A DNA stretch of 64,000 bases from Pseudomonas sp. CC6-YY-74 (GCF_002025205.1 NZ_CP019947.1:4793501-4857500), one strand, 5' to 3'; positions 1 to 8,389 are shown, counted from the stretch's first letter. The notes: generated from the sequence alone by a model not told the origin. A program made the numbers and translations.

Positions 1-505
<505 letters not shown>

Positions 506-738
506 ACCGAACGCATAGGCATGATGGGGGTGGACCGCAGGCGCGTAGTCCGACTAAGCGTCGACGCAATCAGCGGTCGCTCTCCCGGATTGCGCTTGGG
601 CATAGGCTCTATCCGAGCGGAATCTGCGCCACCGAAATCGGACGCAAAAGCCTGATCGACCTCGATGTGGCGCGTCGGTTGTCCAGACTCCAACCCTCTC
701 TCTTGGCCGAAATGCCCCTTTGCGCAAACGCTGAAGCA
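506..738. other. intergenic spacer upstream of the TetR gene
   Basis: No convincing coding sequence, RNA or terminator hairpin was recognised here. The short open frames lack ribosome binding sites and look random. Confidence 0.4.
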
Positions 739-766
739 TGATTCACTGAATTCAATTAATGAATCA
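739..766. promoter_or_regulatory. probable TetR operator: inverted repeat just before the tetR start
   Basis: TGATTCA (739-745) and TGAATCA (760-766) are perfect inverted 7-mers around an AT-rich centre that holds the palindrome TGAATTCA (747-754). The site ends 11 bases before the TetR start codon. TetR-family repressors commonly bind such sites over their own promoters, so autoregulation of the tetR-acyl-CoA dehydrogenase pair is inferred. Confidence 0.55.
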
Positions 767-777
767 GGATTCAGGCT

Positions 778-1419
778 ATGACTTATCGTACCAGTGCCCT
801 GCGTCTCGACCGCGATCAAGCGCTACGCGAGCGGATTCTCGCCCGCGCCCTGGCCCGCGTAGTCGCTGGCGGTTTTGCCGCCCTGACCATGCAGGCGCTG
901 GCCGAGGACGTGGGCATCGCCACCGGCAGCCTGTACCGGCATTTTCACAACAAGGGCGAATTGGCCGCCGAAGTCTTCGCTATCGCCAGTCAGGGCGAGC
1001 TCGAGGCGCTGCTGCAGACCCTGCGTGCCCCGGGCCCACCAGCCGAGCGCCTGGCCGCCGGCTTGCGGCAGTTCGCTGCGCGGGCCTGGCACAGCCGGCG
1101 CCTGGCCTTTGCCTTGATCGCCGAGCCGGTCGAGCCACAGGTCGACGAGCAGCGTCTGCTCTACCGCGAGGCCTATGCCGAGTTGTTCGGCGAGCTGCTC
1201 GAGGAAGGCAATGCTGCAGGTGTATTCCGCGTCACCCATCTCGGCTTGAGCGCTGCCTGCCTGGTCGGCGCTATTGCCGAAGCCCTGGTCGGTCCCTTGT
1301 CTCCCCCCGCGCGCGCTGCCCGCGAAGCGGGTTATCCCGCCCTGAGCCTGAGTGAAGTCAGCCAGGGTCTGGTCACCTTCTGTCTACGCGCCGTCGGCGC
1401 CGAGGAGCCTCAGTCATGA
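778..1419 (+). CDS. TetR/AcrR family transcriptional regulator
   Basis: 213 residues. The N-terminal helix-turn-helix is clear at about residues 18-63 (RERILARALARVVAGGF, then TMQALAEDVGIATGSLYRHFHNKGEL, the classic TetR recognition helix). The rest is a variable helical ligand-binding and dimerisation domain. The stop codon overlaps the start of the next gene (ATGA at 1416-1419), so regulator and acyl-CoA dehydrogenase are translationally coupled and probably co-transcribed. An inverted repeat just upstream is the likely operator. By context the ligand may be an acyl-CoA or fatty acid, but this is inference. The family is certain; the regulon is not. Confidence 0.9.
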   Translation: MTYRTSALRLDRDQALRERILARALARVVAGGFAALTMQALAEDVGIATGSLYRHFHNKGELAAEVFAIASQGELEALLQTLRAPGPPAERLAAGLRQFAARAWHSRRLAFALIAEPVEPQVDEQRLLYREAYAELFGELLEEGNAAGVFRVTHLGLSAACLVGAIAEALVGPLSPPARAAREAGYPALSLSEVSQGLVTFCLRAVGAEEPQS

Positions 1420-3065
1420 ATGCCAGTCAGCAAGCCGAAACCCATGAAGTGTTCAATCAGGTGCCGCCGCTGGACGGGGTCAATCTGTACCGTATCGACT
1501 TGCCCTTGCAGGAGTGGAACAAACGCTTCGGTGGTGGCTGGGCCGAGGCGCGGATCGACGGTTATGGTGCCTTGGCCGGTGGCGAGTTGATGGCCGCCGG
1601 CTTCCTCGCCAACGAGAACAAGCCGGTGTTCAAGAGTCACGACCGCTATGGCCAGCGCATCGACCTGGTCGAGTTCCACCCGGCCTATCACCAGCTGATG
1701 AGCGCGGCGATCGAGCATGGCATCCCCACTCGGCCCTGGACCGAGCCGCGTGCCGGTGCGCAGGTCGCCCGCGCCGCCATGAGCTACCTGCACAGCCAGG
1801 CCGAAGCCGGCAGCGGTTGTCCGCTGACCATGACCTACGCCAGCGTGCCGGCGTTGCAATTGCAGCCTGATATCGCCGAGATCTGGCTACCGAAGATCCT
1901 CTCGACCCAGTACGACCCGCGCAACCTGCCGATCGAGCAGAAGAGCGGCGCCACCATCGGCATGGCCATGACCGAGAAACAGGGCGGCACCGACGTGCGC
2001 GCCAACACCACCCGCGCCTACCCGGTCGGCGCGGGCGGGCCGGGTCAGGCCTATGAGCTGGTCGGCCACAAGTGGTTCTGCTCGGCGCCGATGTGCGACG
2101 CCTTCCTCACCCTGGCCTACACCGACAAGGGCCTGACCTGCTTCCTGCTGCCGCGCCATCGCCCGGACGGCACGCGCAACGAACTGTATATCCAGCGCCT
2201 GAAGAACAAGCTGGGCAACTGGTCGAACGCCTCCAGTGAAATCGAGTACCGCGGCGCCCTGGCCTGGATGGTCGGGGAGGAGGGGCGCGGCGTGCCGACC
2301 ATCATCGAAATGGTCGCGCTGACCCGCTTCGACTGCATGATCGGCTCCAGCGCCCTGATGCGTCAGGCCCTGACCCAGGCCGCCCATCACTGCGCCTACC
2401 GTCAGGTTGGCGGCCGTGTGCTCAGTGAGCAACCGCTGATGCAGAACGTCCTGGCCGACCTGGCCCTGGAAAGCGAAGCCGCCCTGGCCCTGACCCTGCG
2501 CCTGGGCAAGGCGCTGGACAGCGCGCATGACCAACAGGAAGACAAGTTCGCCCGCCTGGTCACGGCGGTGGGCAAGTACTGGATCTGCAAGCGCGCGCCG
2601 GCCATGATCAACGAGGCCGCCGAGTGCATGGGCGGCGCCGGCTACGTCGAAGACAGCATCCTGCCGCGGCTGTACCGCGAGGCACCGGTCAACTCGACCT
2701 GGGAAGGCTCCGGCAACGTGCAGTGCCTGGACGTGCTGCGCGCGCTGTCGAAGGAGCCGGGCGTGCTCGATGCACTATTCGCCGAGCTGGGCGACGGCCA
2801 TGGCGATGCCCGGCTGAAAAGGCATATCGACCAACTCCAGGCGGATTTTCGCGATGCCGACGACATCCAGTACCGCGCCCGCCAACTCACCGAAGACGTG
2901 GCCCTGGCCCTGCAGGCCAAGCTACTGCTGGAAGCCGGCAACACCGTGGTAAGCGATGCCTTTATCGCCAGCCGTCTGGGCGGCGGCGGACGGGTCTACG
3001 GCACCCTGCCGCGCGGCATCGACGTCGCCGCACTGGTCGCGCGCAGCACGCCGCAGCTGCTTTGA
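1416..3065 (+). CDS. AidB-type acyl-CoA dehydrogenase
   Basis: 549 residues, close to E. coli AidB (541). Family features are visible along the chain: HEVFNQVPPLDGVNLY at the N-terminus, CPLTMTYASVPAL, the flavin-side motif GMAMTEKQGGTDVRANTT, NKLGNWSNASSEIEY, and ECMGGAGYVEDSILPRLYREAPVNSTWEGSGN near the C-terminus. AidB proteins bind FAD and, in E. coli, DNA, and belong to the adaptive response to alkylation; weak isovaleryl-CoA dehydrogenase activity is reported. Here the gene is coupled to a TetR gene rather than to Ada, so control by an acyl-CoA-like ligand is as plausible as a DNA-damage role. Start ATG 1416 overlaps the tetR stop. Confidence 0.85.
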   Translation: MNASQQAETHEVFNQVPPLDGVNLYRIDLPLQEWNKRFGGGWAEARIDGYGALAGGELMAAGFLANENKPVFKSHDRYGQRIDLVEFHPAYHQLMSAAIEHGIPTRPWTEPRAGAQVARAAMSYLHSQAEAGSGCPLTMTYASVPALQLQPDIAEIWLPKILSTQYDPRNLPIEQKSGATIGMAMTEKQGGTDVRANTTRAYPVGAGGPGQAYELVGHKWFCSAPMCDAFLTLAYTDKGLTCFLLPRHRPDGTRNELYIQRLKNKLGNWSNASSEIEYRGALAWMVGEEGRGVPTIIEMVALTRFDCMIGSSALMRQALTQAAHHCAYRQVGGRVLSEQPLMQNVLADLALESEAALALTLRLGKALDSAHDQQEDKFARLVTAVGKYWICKRAPAMINEAAECMGGAGYVEDSILPRLYREAPVNSTWEGSGNVQCLDVLRALSKEPGVLDALFAELGDGHGDARLKRHIDQLQADFRDADDIQYRARQLTEDVALALQAKLLLEAGNTVVSDAFIASRLGGGGRVYGTLPRGIDVAALVARSTPQLL

Positions 3066-3093
3066 GGCAGTAGGGAGGGAGGTGAGTAGCGAC

Positions 3094-3182
3094 ATGCTCC
3101 CCGCGCCAGCGGGGGTGAACCGTACGGTGGCAGCCAGTCGGCCTCCTCTGTAAGTGTTCCCCGCGTCAGCGGGGATGGCAGC
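3094..3182 (+). CRISPR. decayed two-repeat CRISPR remnant, type I-E-like repeats
   Basis: Two 29-base units (3094-3122 and 3154-3182) share the core TCCCCGCG-CAGCGGGG-TG, 18 of 20 positions identical between 3098-3117 and 3158-3177. They are set 60 bases apart with a 31-base spacer (3123-3153). Unit 1 keeps the GAACCG end and unit 2 keeps the GTGTTCC beginning that I know from type I-E repeats (29-base repeat, about 61-base period). A third, poorly matching stem, ACCCCTGC...AGGGGT, sits near 3213-3232 where another repeat would fall. No cas gene occurs in the window. A frame on the opposite strand reads IPADAGNT and PAGAGS, the spurious peptides often annotated across such arrays. Confidence 0.6.
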
Positions 3183-3263
3183 GGGCAGGGTGCTGCTATC
3201 GAGCTGCTCAGGTACCCCTGCATCAATAGGGGTAAGCGATGTAACTGATCCAGCGCTTGACCC

Positions 3264-3298
3264 GGGGGCCGCCCCGCGGTTGCAGACTGGCGGCCCCC
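3264..3298. terminator. strong hairpin: terminator or leader structure before the DUF3703 gene
   Basis: GGGGGCCGCC (3264-3273) pairs perfectly with GGCGGCCCCC (3289-3298) across a 15-base loop. Only CTT follows, so it lacks a proper U-tract. It could end transcription through the CRISPR remnant or form the 5' leader structure of the gene that starts 21 bases later. Confidence 0.5.
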
Positions 3299-3318
3299 CT
3301 TGCAATGGAGTGAGTGAA

Positions 3319-3645
3319 ATGACCCGCCAACAAGCCTTCCAGCACGAGTACCATCAGGCCCGCCTGCAGCGCGGCATCGATCTACAGGCCGAATTGCGGC
3401 ATCTGGAGCGCGCGCATATCCTCGGCCAGTCGCGCTTCGCCGATCACCTGCGCAGCCACCTCTGGCTGCTGGCCTGGGCCTGGCGCCAGCGTGACTGGGC
3501 GGAGTTGGCCGCGCAGTTGCTGCGGGTGCCGGGTAGCCTGGGTTCGCTGCTTGGCTGGTATCCGCTCGGTAACCCCGGCACCCGGCGGGTCGGGCCCTTG
3601 ACTGCGCAGCCGTTGCCGGAGGATCTCCAGCGATTGCTGGAGTAG
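3319..3645 (+). CDS. DUF3703 family protein
   Basis: 108 residues, mostly helical, with the DUF3703 landmarks HLERAHILGQSRFADHLRSHLWLL and the C-terminal GWYPLGNPGTRRVGPLTAQPLPEDLQRLLE. No function is established for this family. ATG 3319 was chosen because GGAG lies 8 bases upstream and the product then has family length. The same frame stays open back to GTG 3154, but that GTG lies inside a CRISPR-like repeat and the extension crosses the hairpin, so it should not be used. The gene appears to be a single cistron; the next gene starts about 70 bases later on the same strand. Confidence 0.75.
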   Translation: MTRQQAFQHEYHQARLQRGIDLQAELRHLERAHILGQSRFADHLRSHLWLLAWAWRQRDWAELAAQLLRVPGSLGSLLGWYPLGNPGTRRVGPLTAQPLPEDLQRLLE

Positions 3646-3717
3646 CCACGCCGCGCTATGCCAAGGCGCGGCGATCAGGGCAAGATAGGGAGGTGTATTC
3701 AGCCAGGAATAGCTGCC

Positions 3718-5193
3718 GTGACCCTCAGTTCAGAAGACTTCGTCGTCGCCACTACTGCCGAAGAGGCTGTGGATCGCCTGGCCGCCCTCCATCAGCAGGC
3801 CACCAGCGCCCTGAATCGGGCGCTCAAGCGCTATGTCAAGGAGGGTATCAAGCCGGACGCCGAGCAACTGCGCCAGTTCCACTACCCCGAGCTGCGCCTG
3901 ACCTACCTGTGTCAGGGCGAGGTGCCCACGACTTTGCGTGCCTATGCCAAGGTCCAGGTGCCGGGTACCTATAGCATCACCGTGACTCACCCCGAGGCGT
4001 TCCGCAGTTACTTGCTGGAGCAACTGCAGCCGCTGATGCATGACTTTACCGTGTGTGTCGAAGTGGGTATCAGTCAGCAGAATATTCCCTATCCCTATGT
4101 GGTCGAGCATGGCGATGAGCTGGCAGGGTCGGGGGTTACCGCCGCCCAACTGGCGCGGGTCTTCCCCAGCACCGACCTGTCCGCCGCCACCGACGGCACT
4201 GCCGATGGCCTCTACGACTGGGAGAGCGCGGAGCAATTGCCGCTGGCGCTGTTCGATGCGGCGCGCGTCGATTTTTCCCTGCGCCGCCTGGTGCATTACA
4301 CCGGCAGTGACTGGCGCCATGTGCAACCGTGGATTTTGCTGACCAACTATCACCGCTACGTCGACCAGTTCATTCGTCACGGCCTGGATGTGCTGCAGGC
4401 TGATTCGCGTTTCATGCGCATGGTGCTGCCGGGCAACGTGGTGATCGAACGCGGCATGGCCGAAGGCGAAATGCAGGCGATCATCGAGACCGTGGTCTGG
4501 CACCGCTATCAGATGCCGGCCTACCACCTGCAGGGCGCCAGTCCTGGCGACGGCATCACCCTGGTGAACATCGGCGTGGGGCCGTCCAACGCAAAAAATA
4601 TCACCGACCACCTGGCCGTGCTGCGTCCGCACTGCTGGCTGATGATCGGTCACTGCGGTGGCCTGCGCCAATCGCAGACCATCGGCGATTACGTGCTGGC
4701 CCACGCTTACATGCGCCGCGACGGCATTCTCGATCGGGTGCTGCCGCCCAATATTCCCCTGCCGGCCCTGGCCGAAGTGCAGATGGCCTTGCAAGAGGCC
4801 GCCGCGCAAGTCACCGGCGAGCATGGCGATGCGCTCAAGCGGCGCCTGCGTACCGGCACCGTACTGACTTACGATGATCGCAACTGGGAGTTGCGCTGGG
4901 CTCAGGAGCGGCCGCTGATCAACCTGTCGCGCGCCGTGGCGGTGGACATGGAAAGCGGCACCATCGCCGCCCAAGGCTATCGCCTGCGGGTGCCCTACGG
5001 CACCCTCTTGTGCGTCTCGGATAAGCCGCTGCACAGCGAGATCAAATTGCCTGGTGCGGCTGGCGCCTTCTACGAGCGGGCGGTGACCCAGCACCTGCAC
5101 ATCGGCATCGCCGCCCTCGATCTGCTGCGCAGTCAGCTCAACTCGCTGCACTCGCGCAAGCTACGCAGCTTCGACGAGCCGCCGTTCCGCTAG
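3718..5193 (+). CDS. amn: AMP nucleosidase
   Basis: 491 residues from GTG 3718 (E. coli Amn is 484). The enzyme hydrolyses AMP to adenine and ribose 5-phosphate in the cytoplasm and takes part in adenylate balance. Diagnostic blocks match the E. coli enzyme nearly word for word: ARVDFSLRRLVHYTG, LVNIGVGPSNAKNITDHL, CWLMIGHCGGLRQSQTIGDY, RLRTGTVLTYDDRNWELR, AVAVDMESGTIAAQGYR, CVSDKPLHSEIKLPG and HSRKLRSFDEPPFR. The N-terminal third is the Amn-specific domain and the C-terminal part is the nucleoside-phosphorylase fold. GTG 3718, preceded by AGGA, is preferred over ATG 3658, which would add 20 residues with no family counterpart. Confidence 0.95.
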   Translation: MTLSSEDFVVATTAEEAVDRLAALHQQATSALNRALKRYVKEGIKPDAEQLRQFHYPELRLTYLCQGEVPTTLRAYAKVQVPGTYSITVTHPEAFRSYLLEQLQPLMHDFTVCVEVGISQQNIPYPYVVEHGDELAGSGVTAAQLARVFPSTDLSAATDGTADGLYDWESAEQLPLALFDAARVDFSLRRLVHYTGSDWRHVQPWILLTNYHRYVDQFIRHGLDVLQADSRFMRMVLPGNVVIERGMAEGEMQAIIETVVWHRYQMPAYHLQGASPGDGITLVNIGVGPSNAKNITDHLAVLRPHCWLMIGHCGGLRQSQTIGDYVLAHAYMRRDGILDRVLPPNIPLPALAEVQMALQEAAAQVTGEHGDALKRRLRTGTVLTYDDRNWELRWAQERPLINLSRAVAVDMESGTIAAQGYRLRVPYGTLLCVSDKPLHSEIKLPGAAGAFYERAVTQHLHIGIAALDLLRSQLNSLHSRKLRSFDEPPFR

Positions 5194-5213
5194 CTAGCTG
5201 ACCGCCGTCTCGG

Positions 5214-5257
5214 TTCGCGGGCATGGGACTGGGCGTCCGCCCCCGCTCCTACAGGGG
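5214..5257. repeat. degenerate Pseudomonas REP-type palindrome
   Basis: TTCGCGGGCATG...CCCCGCTCCTACAGGGG resembles the REP core of pseudomonads (TTCGCGGG...CCCGCTCCTACAGG) with an expanded middle. It sits between the convergent amn and alcohol dehydrogenase genes, a typical REP position, and may also help stop transcription from both sides. Confidence 0.6.
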
Positions 5258-5287
5258 TAGGGCGGGCGCACCTCATGGCCTCGGCAA

Positions 5288-6322
5288 TTACTTGCTGGCG
5301 TCCAGCACCACCCGGTAGCGCGCCTTGCCGGCGCGCAGGTGGTCGATGGCGTCGTTGACCCGGCTCATGGGGAACATCTCGACCTGCGGCAGGATCTGGT
5401 GACGGGCGCAGAACTCGAGCATGGTCACCATGTTCGCGGGCGAGCCCACCGGTGAGCCGGACAGGCTGCGTTGGCGCGGGATCAGGTTGAACACATGCAC
5501 CGGGATGGCGCTCGGCACTATGCCGACGAAGTGCAGGCGACCCTTGCCTCCGAGGGTGCCGATCAAGGCATTCCAGTCCAGATCCGCGCTGGCGGTGATC
5601 AGGAGGAAATCCAGGCTGCCGGCGATGGCCTTGAGGGCCGCGCTGTCGGTCGAGGCGACGACCTTGTGCGCGCCCAGGCGCTTGGCTTCTTCCTGCTTGT
5701 TTAGCGACGACGTGAAGGCGGTGACTTCGCAGCCCCAGGCGTTGAGAAAGCCCAGGGCCAAATGACCCAGGCCGCCGATGCCGACCACGCCGACCTTGTC
5801 GGTGGGTTTTACGTTGAACTCCAGGAGTGGGCTGAATACCGTCGAACCGGCACAGAACAGCGGACCGACCAGACTGGGGTCCAGTCCTTGCGGCAGGGGG
5901 ATGGCCCAGGCCCAGTGGCTGCGCAGGCGGTCGGCGAAACCGCCGTTGCTGCCGATGATGGTCGGTTTTACCGAACCGCAGAGCTGGTGCGCGCCCTCCA
6001 TGCAGGAGTGGCAGTGCATGCAGCTGCCCTTGTACCAGCCGATACCGACCCGCTGGCCAAGTTCGAGGCCGCGCACCTGCTCGCCGACACGGACGATGCG
6101 GCCGACCACCTCGTGCCCGGGGATAAAGGGATAGCGGGCGTTGCCCCATTCGTTATCGATCATCGACTGGTCGGAGTGGCAGATGCCGCAGTATTCGACG
6201 GCCACCTCGACCTCCTCGGCGCCCAGTGGGCCGGGGTCGTAGCTGTGCTGTTCGAGAGGCGCGCCTGGCGTCTTGGCGGCCCAGCCGGTGAAGGTGTCGA
6301 GTACGGATTCGGACGAGCTCAT
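5288..6322 (-). CDS. zinc-dependent alcohol dehydrogenase, YahK/cinnamyl-alcohol dehydrogenase type
   Basis: 344 residues, MDR superfamily. Catalytic zinc ligands are in EYCGICHSDQSMIDNEWGNARYPFIPGHEVVG. The structural zinc loop is GWYKGSCMHCHSCMEGAHQLCG, and the Rossmann motif is VGVVGIGGLGHLALGFLNAWG. Family members reduce aldehydes with NADPH. Start ATG at 6322 (reverse strand) is the first codon of the recognisable N-terminus (MSSSESVLDTFTGWAAKTPG); the frame extends further upstream without homology. It is convergent with amn and divergent from rluE, so probably monocistronic. The substrate cannot be told from the sequence. Confidence 0.88.
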   Translation of the reverse strand: MSSSESVLDTFTGWAAKTPGAPLEQHSYDPGPLGAEEVEVAVEYCGICHSDQSMIDNEWGNARYPFIPGHEVVGRIVRVGEQVRGLELGQRVGIGWYKGSCMHCHSCMEGAHQLCGSVKPTIIGSNGGFADRLRSHWAWAIPLPQGLDPSLVGPLFCAGSTVFSPLLEFNVKPTDKVGVVGIGGLGHLALGFLNAWGCEVTAFTSSLNKQEEAKRLGAHKVVASTDSAALKAIAGSLDFLLITASADLDWNALIGTLGGKGRLHFVGIVPSAIPVHVFNLIPRQRSLSGSPVGSPANMVTMLEFCARHQILPQVEMFPMSRVNDAIDHLRAGKARYRVVLDASK

Positions 6323-6462
6323 GCGGATTCCCTCTGTGCGGGTAACAGAACCCAACCAGCATAGTCGCCCGCGCGGCCGAAGGAATCCCCCATAAGCCGG
6401 GCTGATGGTCGAAGGGTGGCCTCGGTTACACTGGCCGCCCCGTTTCTGCTCCCGGAGCCTGC

Positions 6463-7092
6463 ATGCCACGCCCGCCCCGTTCTGCCACGCCATCGCGATC
6501 CGCCGGCAAGCCTGTCATCCGACGGGTGGCCAAGGCGCCACCGACCGCGCCGCGCTTGCTGCTGCTGAACAAGCCCTTCGATGTATTGACCCAGTTCAAC
6601 GACGAGCAGGGTCGCGCCACCCTCAAGGACTTCGTCGCGGTTCCCGGGGTCTACCCGGCCGGGCGCCTGGATCGTGACAGCGAGGGCTTGCTGCTGCTGA
6701 CCAATCACGGTGGCCTGCAGGCGCGAATTGCCGATCCCAAGCACAAGCTGGCGAAAACCTATTGGGTGCAGGTGGAAGGCGAGCCGACGGCCGAACAGCT
6801 ACAGCGCCTGTGCGAAGGCGTCGAGCTGAACGACGGGCCGACCCTGCCGGCCGAGGCGCGCTTGCTGGATGAGCCGCAGTTATGGCCGCGCGATCCGCCG
6901 GTGCGTTTTCGTAAAAGCGTGCCGACCGCCTGGCTGGAGCTGGTGATTCGTGAGGGGCGCAACCGTCAGGTCAGGCGCATGACCGCGGCTGTGGGCCTGC
7001 CGACCCTGCGTCTGGTGCGCGTGCGCATCGGCCCGTGGAGTCTGGACGGTCTGCAACCCGGCGAGTGGAAAGAAGTCGAGGCGCGGTTGTAG
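6463..7092 (+). CDS. rluE: 23S rRNA pseudouridine synthase, RluE type (RsuA family)
   Basis: 209 residues. The RsuA/RluB/E/F catalytic motif is GRLDRDSEGLLLLTNHGGL, with the nucleophilic Asp in RLDRD. Further blocks are LLLLNKPFDVLTQF at the start and VIREGRNRQVRRMTAAVGLPTLRLVRVRIGPW at the end. It lacks the N-terminal S4 domain of RsuA and RluB, carrying instead a short basic tail, as in RluE, which modifies U2457 of 23S rRNA in E. coli. The TAG stop codon (7090-7092) is also the start of a dispersed repeat (GTAGGGCGG), so the repeat sets the C-terminus. Confidence 0.9.
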   Translation: MPRPPRSATPSRSAGKPVIRRVAKAPPTAPRLLLLNKPFDVLTQFNDEQGRATLKDFVAVPGVYPAGRLDRDSEGLLLLTNHGGLQARIADPKHKLAKTYWVQVEGEPTAEQLQRLCEGVELNDGPTLPAEARLLDEPQLWPRDPPVRFRKSVPTAWLELVIREGRNRQVRRMTAAVGLPTLRLVRVRIGPWSLDGLQPGEWKEVEARL

Positions 7093-7194
7093 GGCGGTCC
7101 GGGCGGCGTTCCGTTCGGAGCGAAGCGACAGCCCGCCAGCTTTGTGCCGCGTCGGTGACCCACGGTGCACTGCCTGCGGCGAGTGACACCCTAC
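7089..7194 (+). repeat. dispersed intergenic repeat, copy A
   Basis: 106 bases running from GTAGGGCGGTCCGGGCGGCG to GCGAGTGACACCCTAC, with the shared internal blocks CGGAGCG-AGCGACA-CCCGCCAGCTT and TGCACTGCCTGCGGCGAGT. The same unit recurs at 15668-15774 (direct) and 25210-25299 and 25320-25397 (inverted). Ends GTAGGG and CCCTAC are inverted. No open frame is conserved between copies. Confidence 0.8.
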
Positions 7195-7212
7195 AATGCG
7201 GATTGCTATGGC

Positions 7213-7416
7213 TCAGACGCCTTCCAGGCTGGCAATCACCACGGTCTTGATCAGGAAGCCGAGCACGCCCAGGCCTAGGGCGAGGAACAGGATCATGCTG
7301 CCGAAACGTCCGGCCTTGGACTTCTTCGCCAGGTCCCAAACGATGAACGCCATGAACAGCACCAGGCCGCCGACCAGTACGGTCATCATCAATTCTTCGA
7401 GCACTTGCGGATCCAT
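7213..7416 (-). CDS. DUF2788 family small membrane protein
   Basis: 67 residues with two predicted membrane helices: MMTVLVGGLVLFMAFIVWDLA and SMILFLALGLGVLGFLIKTVV, separated by the conserved basic loop KKSKAGRFG. Length and layout match DUF2788 proteins, small inner-membrane proteins of unknown function common in gammaproteobacteria. The gene stands alone, reverse strand, with its 3' end about 20 bases from dispersed repeat copy A. Function unknown. Confidence 0.75.
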   Translation of the reverse strand: MDPQVLEELMMTVLVGGLVLFMAFIVWDLAKKSKAGRFGSMILFLALGLGVLGFLIKTVVIASLEGV

Positions 7417-7518
7417 CGTGACCTCAATTGGCTGACATCGGGCTGCCAGGGGCAGGGCAAAACGCCGGCGATTATACGCCAGCCCTTGGGCTTGTCGGCG
7501 ACCGTCGGTAAGCGCCGG

Positions 7519-7998
7519 TCAGCTGCGCAGGTGCTGCAGTGGCAACTGGGTGCTGGAGAGGATCTGTTGCAGGACGAAGCTCGAGCGCACGCTGGAGACG
7601 CCCTCGATGCGGGTCAGGGTGCCGAGGAGGAATTGTTGGTAATGATCCATGTCCGGCACCACCACCTTGAGCTGGTAGTCGGCATCCATGCCGGTGACCA
7701 GGCTGCACTCCAGCACTTCCGGGCATTGGCGGATCATGTCCTGGAAGTGCTCGAAACGCTCGGGGGTGTGTTTGTCCATGCCGATCAGGACATAGGCGGT
7801 GAGGGTCAGGCCGAGCTTCTTGCGATCGAGCAGGGCGACCTGGCCGAGGATGTAGCCGTCGTCCTCCAGTTGCTTGACCCGCCGTGAGCAGGGCGAAGGT
7901 GACAGGCCGATGCGCTCGGCCAGGTCCTGATTGGACAGGGTGGCGTCGCGCTGCAATTCGGTGAGGATATTCAGGTCGTAGCGATCGAGTCTGGTCAT
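7519..7998 (-). CDS. Lrp/AsnC family transcriptional regulator
   Basis: 159 residues. The N-terminal helix-turn-helix (LDRYDLNILTELQRDATLSNQDLAERIGLSPSPCSRRVKQLEDDGYI) is the typical Lrp DNA-binding domain. It is followed by the RAM/AsnC ligand-binding domain (TAYVLIGMDKH, CPEVLECSLVTGMDADYQLKVVV, VRSSFVLQQI). Such proteins form octamers or hexadecamers and sense amino acids. No amino-acid metabolism gene is adjacent, so the target is unclear. The AT-rich region upstream probably holds its promoter. Whether this is global Lrp or a local paralogue cannot be decided here. Confidence 0.88.
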   Translation of the reverse strand: MTRLDRYDLNILTELQRDATLSNQDLAERIGLSPSPCSRRVKQLEDDGYILGQVALLDRKKLGLTLTAYVLIGMDKHTPERFEHFQDMIRQCPEVLECSLVTGMDADYQLKVVVPDMDHYQQFLLGTLTRIEGVSSVRSSFVLQQILSSTQLPLQHLRS

Positions 7999-8284
7999 GT
8001 CTGGCGTTCTTTAATCTATTGGTTGCGATCAATCATGCGCTGTTAGTTAAAAATTGCGCAAGTGGCGTGTTAATCAGCATTATTCGCAATCTTTAACTGC
8101 GCCGGTATCTGTAATCTTTGCCTTAGTTTCACGGCCCGGACGACACGTCCACCCGGCTCGCTCAATCAGGCGAACCGGCGCCGCCGGCCTTACCAGGCCG
8201 TCACGGCACCCGGGTCCGCACTGCCCAATCAGGCGGGCGACGAAAGCGGCAACAGAATTGCCAATAGCGGACACTTGCCCCAGG
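7999..8284. other. upstream region of the Lrp-like gene, otherwise empty
   Basis: The first hundred bases are AT-rich (TTTAATCTATTGG, TTAGTTAAAAATTG, CAATCTTTAACTG) and are the likely promoter and autoregulatory region of the Lrp-like gene. The rest is GC-rich with no convincing gene. A 64-codon frame on the reverse strand (8080-8274) has no ribosome binding site or recognisable motif. Confidence 0.4.
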
Positions 8285-8324
8285 CAAGAAAAAAGGGAGA
8301 CCGTAAGGTCTCCCTTTTTTCTTG
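8285..8324. terminator. perfect bidirectional intrinsic terminator
   Basis: An 18-base arm CAAGAAAAAAGGGAGACC (8285-8302) pairs perfectly with 8307-8324 around a GTAA loop. The GGGAGACC stem flanked by A-runs and T-runs gives a proper U-tract on both strands. On the reverse strand it ends the VIT1/CCC1 gene. Confidence 0.92.
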
Positions 8325-8389
8325 GCGCGATCCCAAGACATCAGCGTCCTCGTCGGAACGATGTTTGGCCGCTCTCTCTGTTCATTGCA

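Noticed and set aside
3211..3239. Possible third CRISPR repeat (ACCCCTGC...AGGGGT)
   Set aside because: The stem spacing differs from the other two units and few bases match; kept only as a hint of decay, not counted as a repeat.
2922..3305. Reverse-strand ORF across the CRISPR-like units
   Set aside because: Its peptide (IPADAGNT, PAGAGS) is the known translation artefact of such repeats and it overlaps the aidB-like gene end.
8080..8274. 64-codon reverse-strand ORF upstream of the Lrp-like gene
   Set aside because: No ribosome binding site, no motif, Arg/Gly/Pro-rich random composition.
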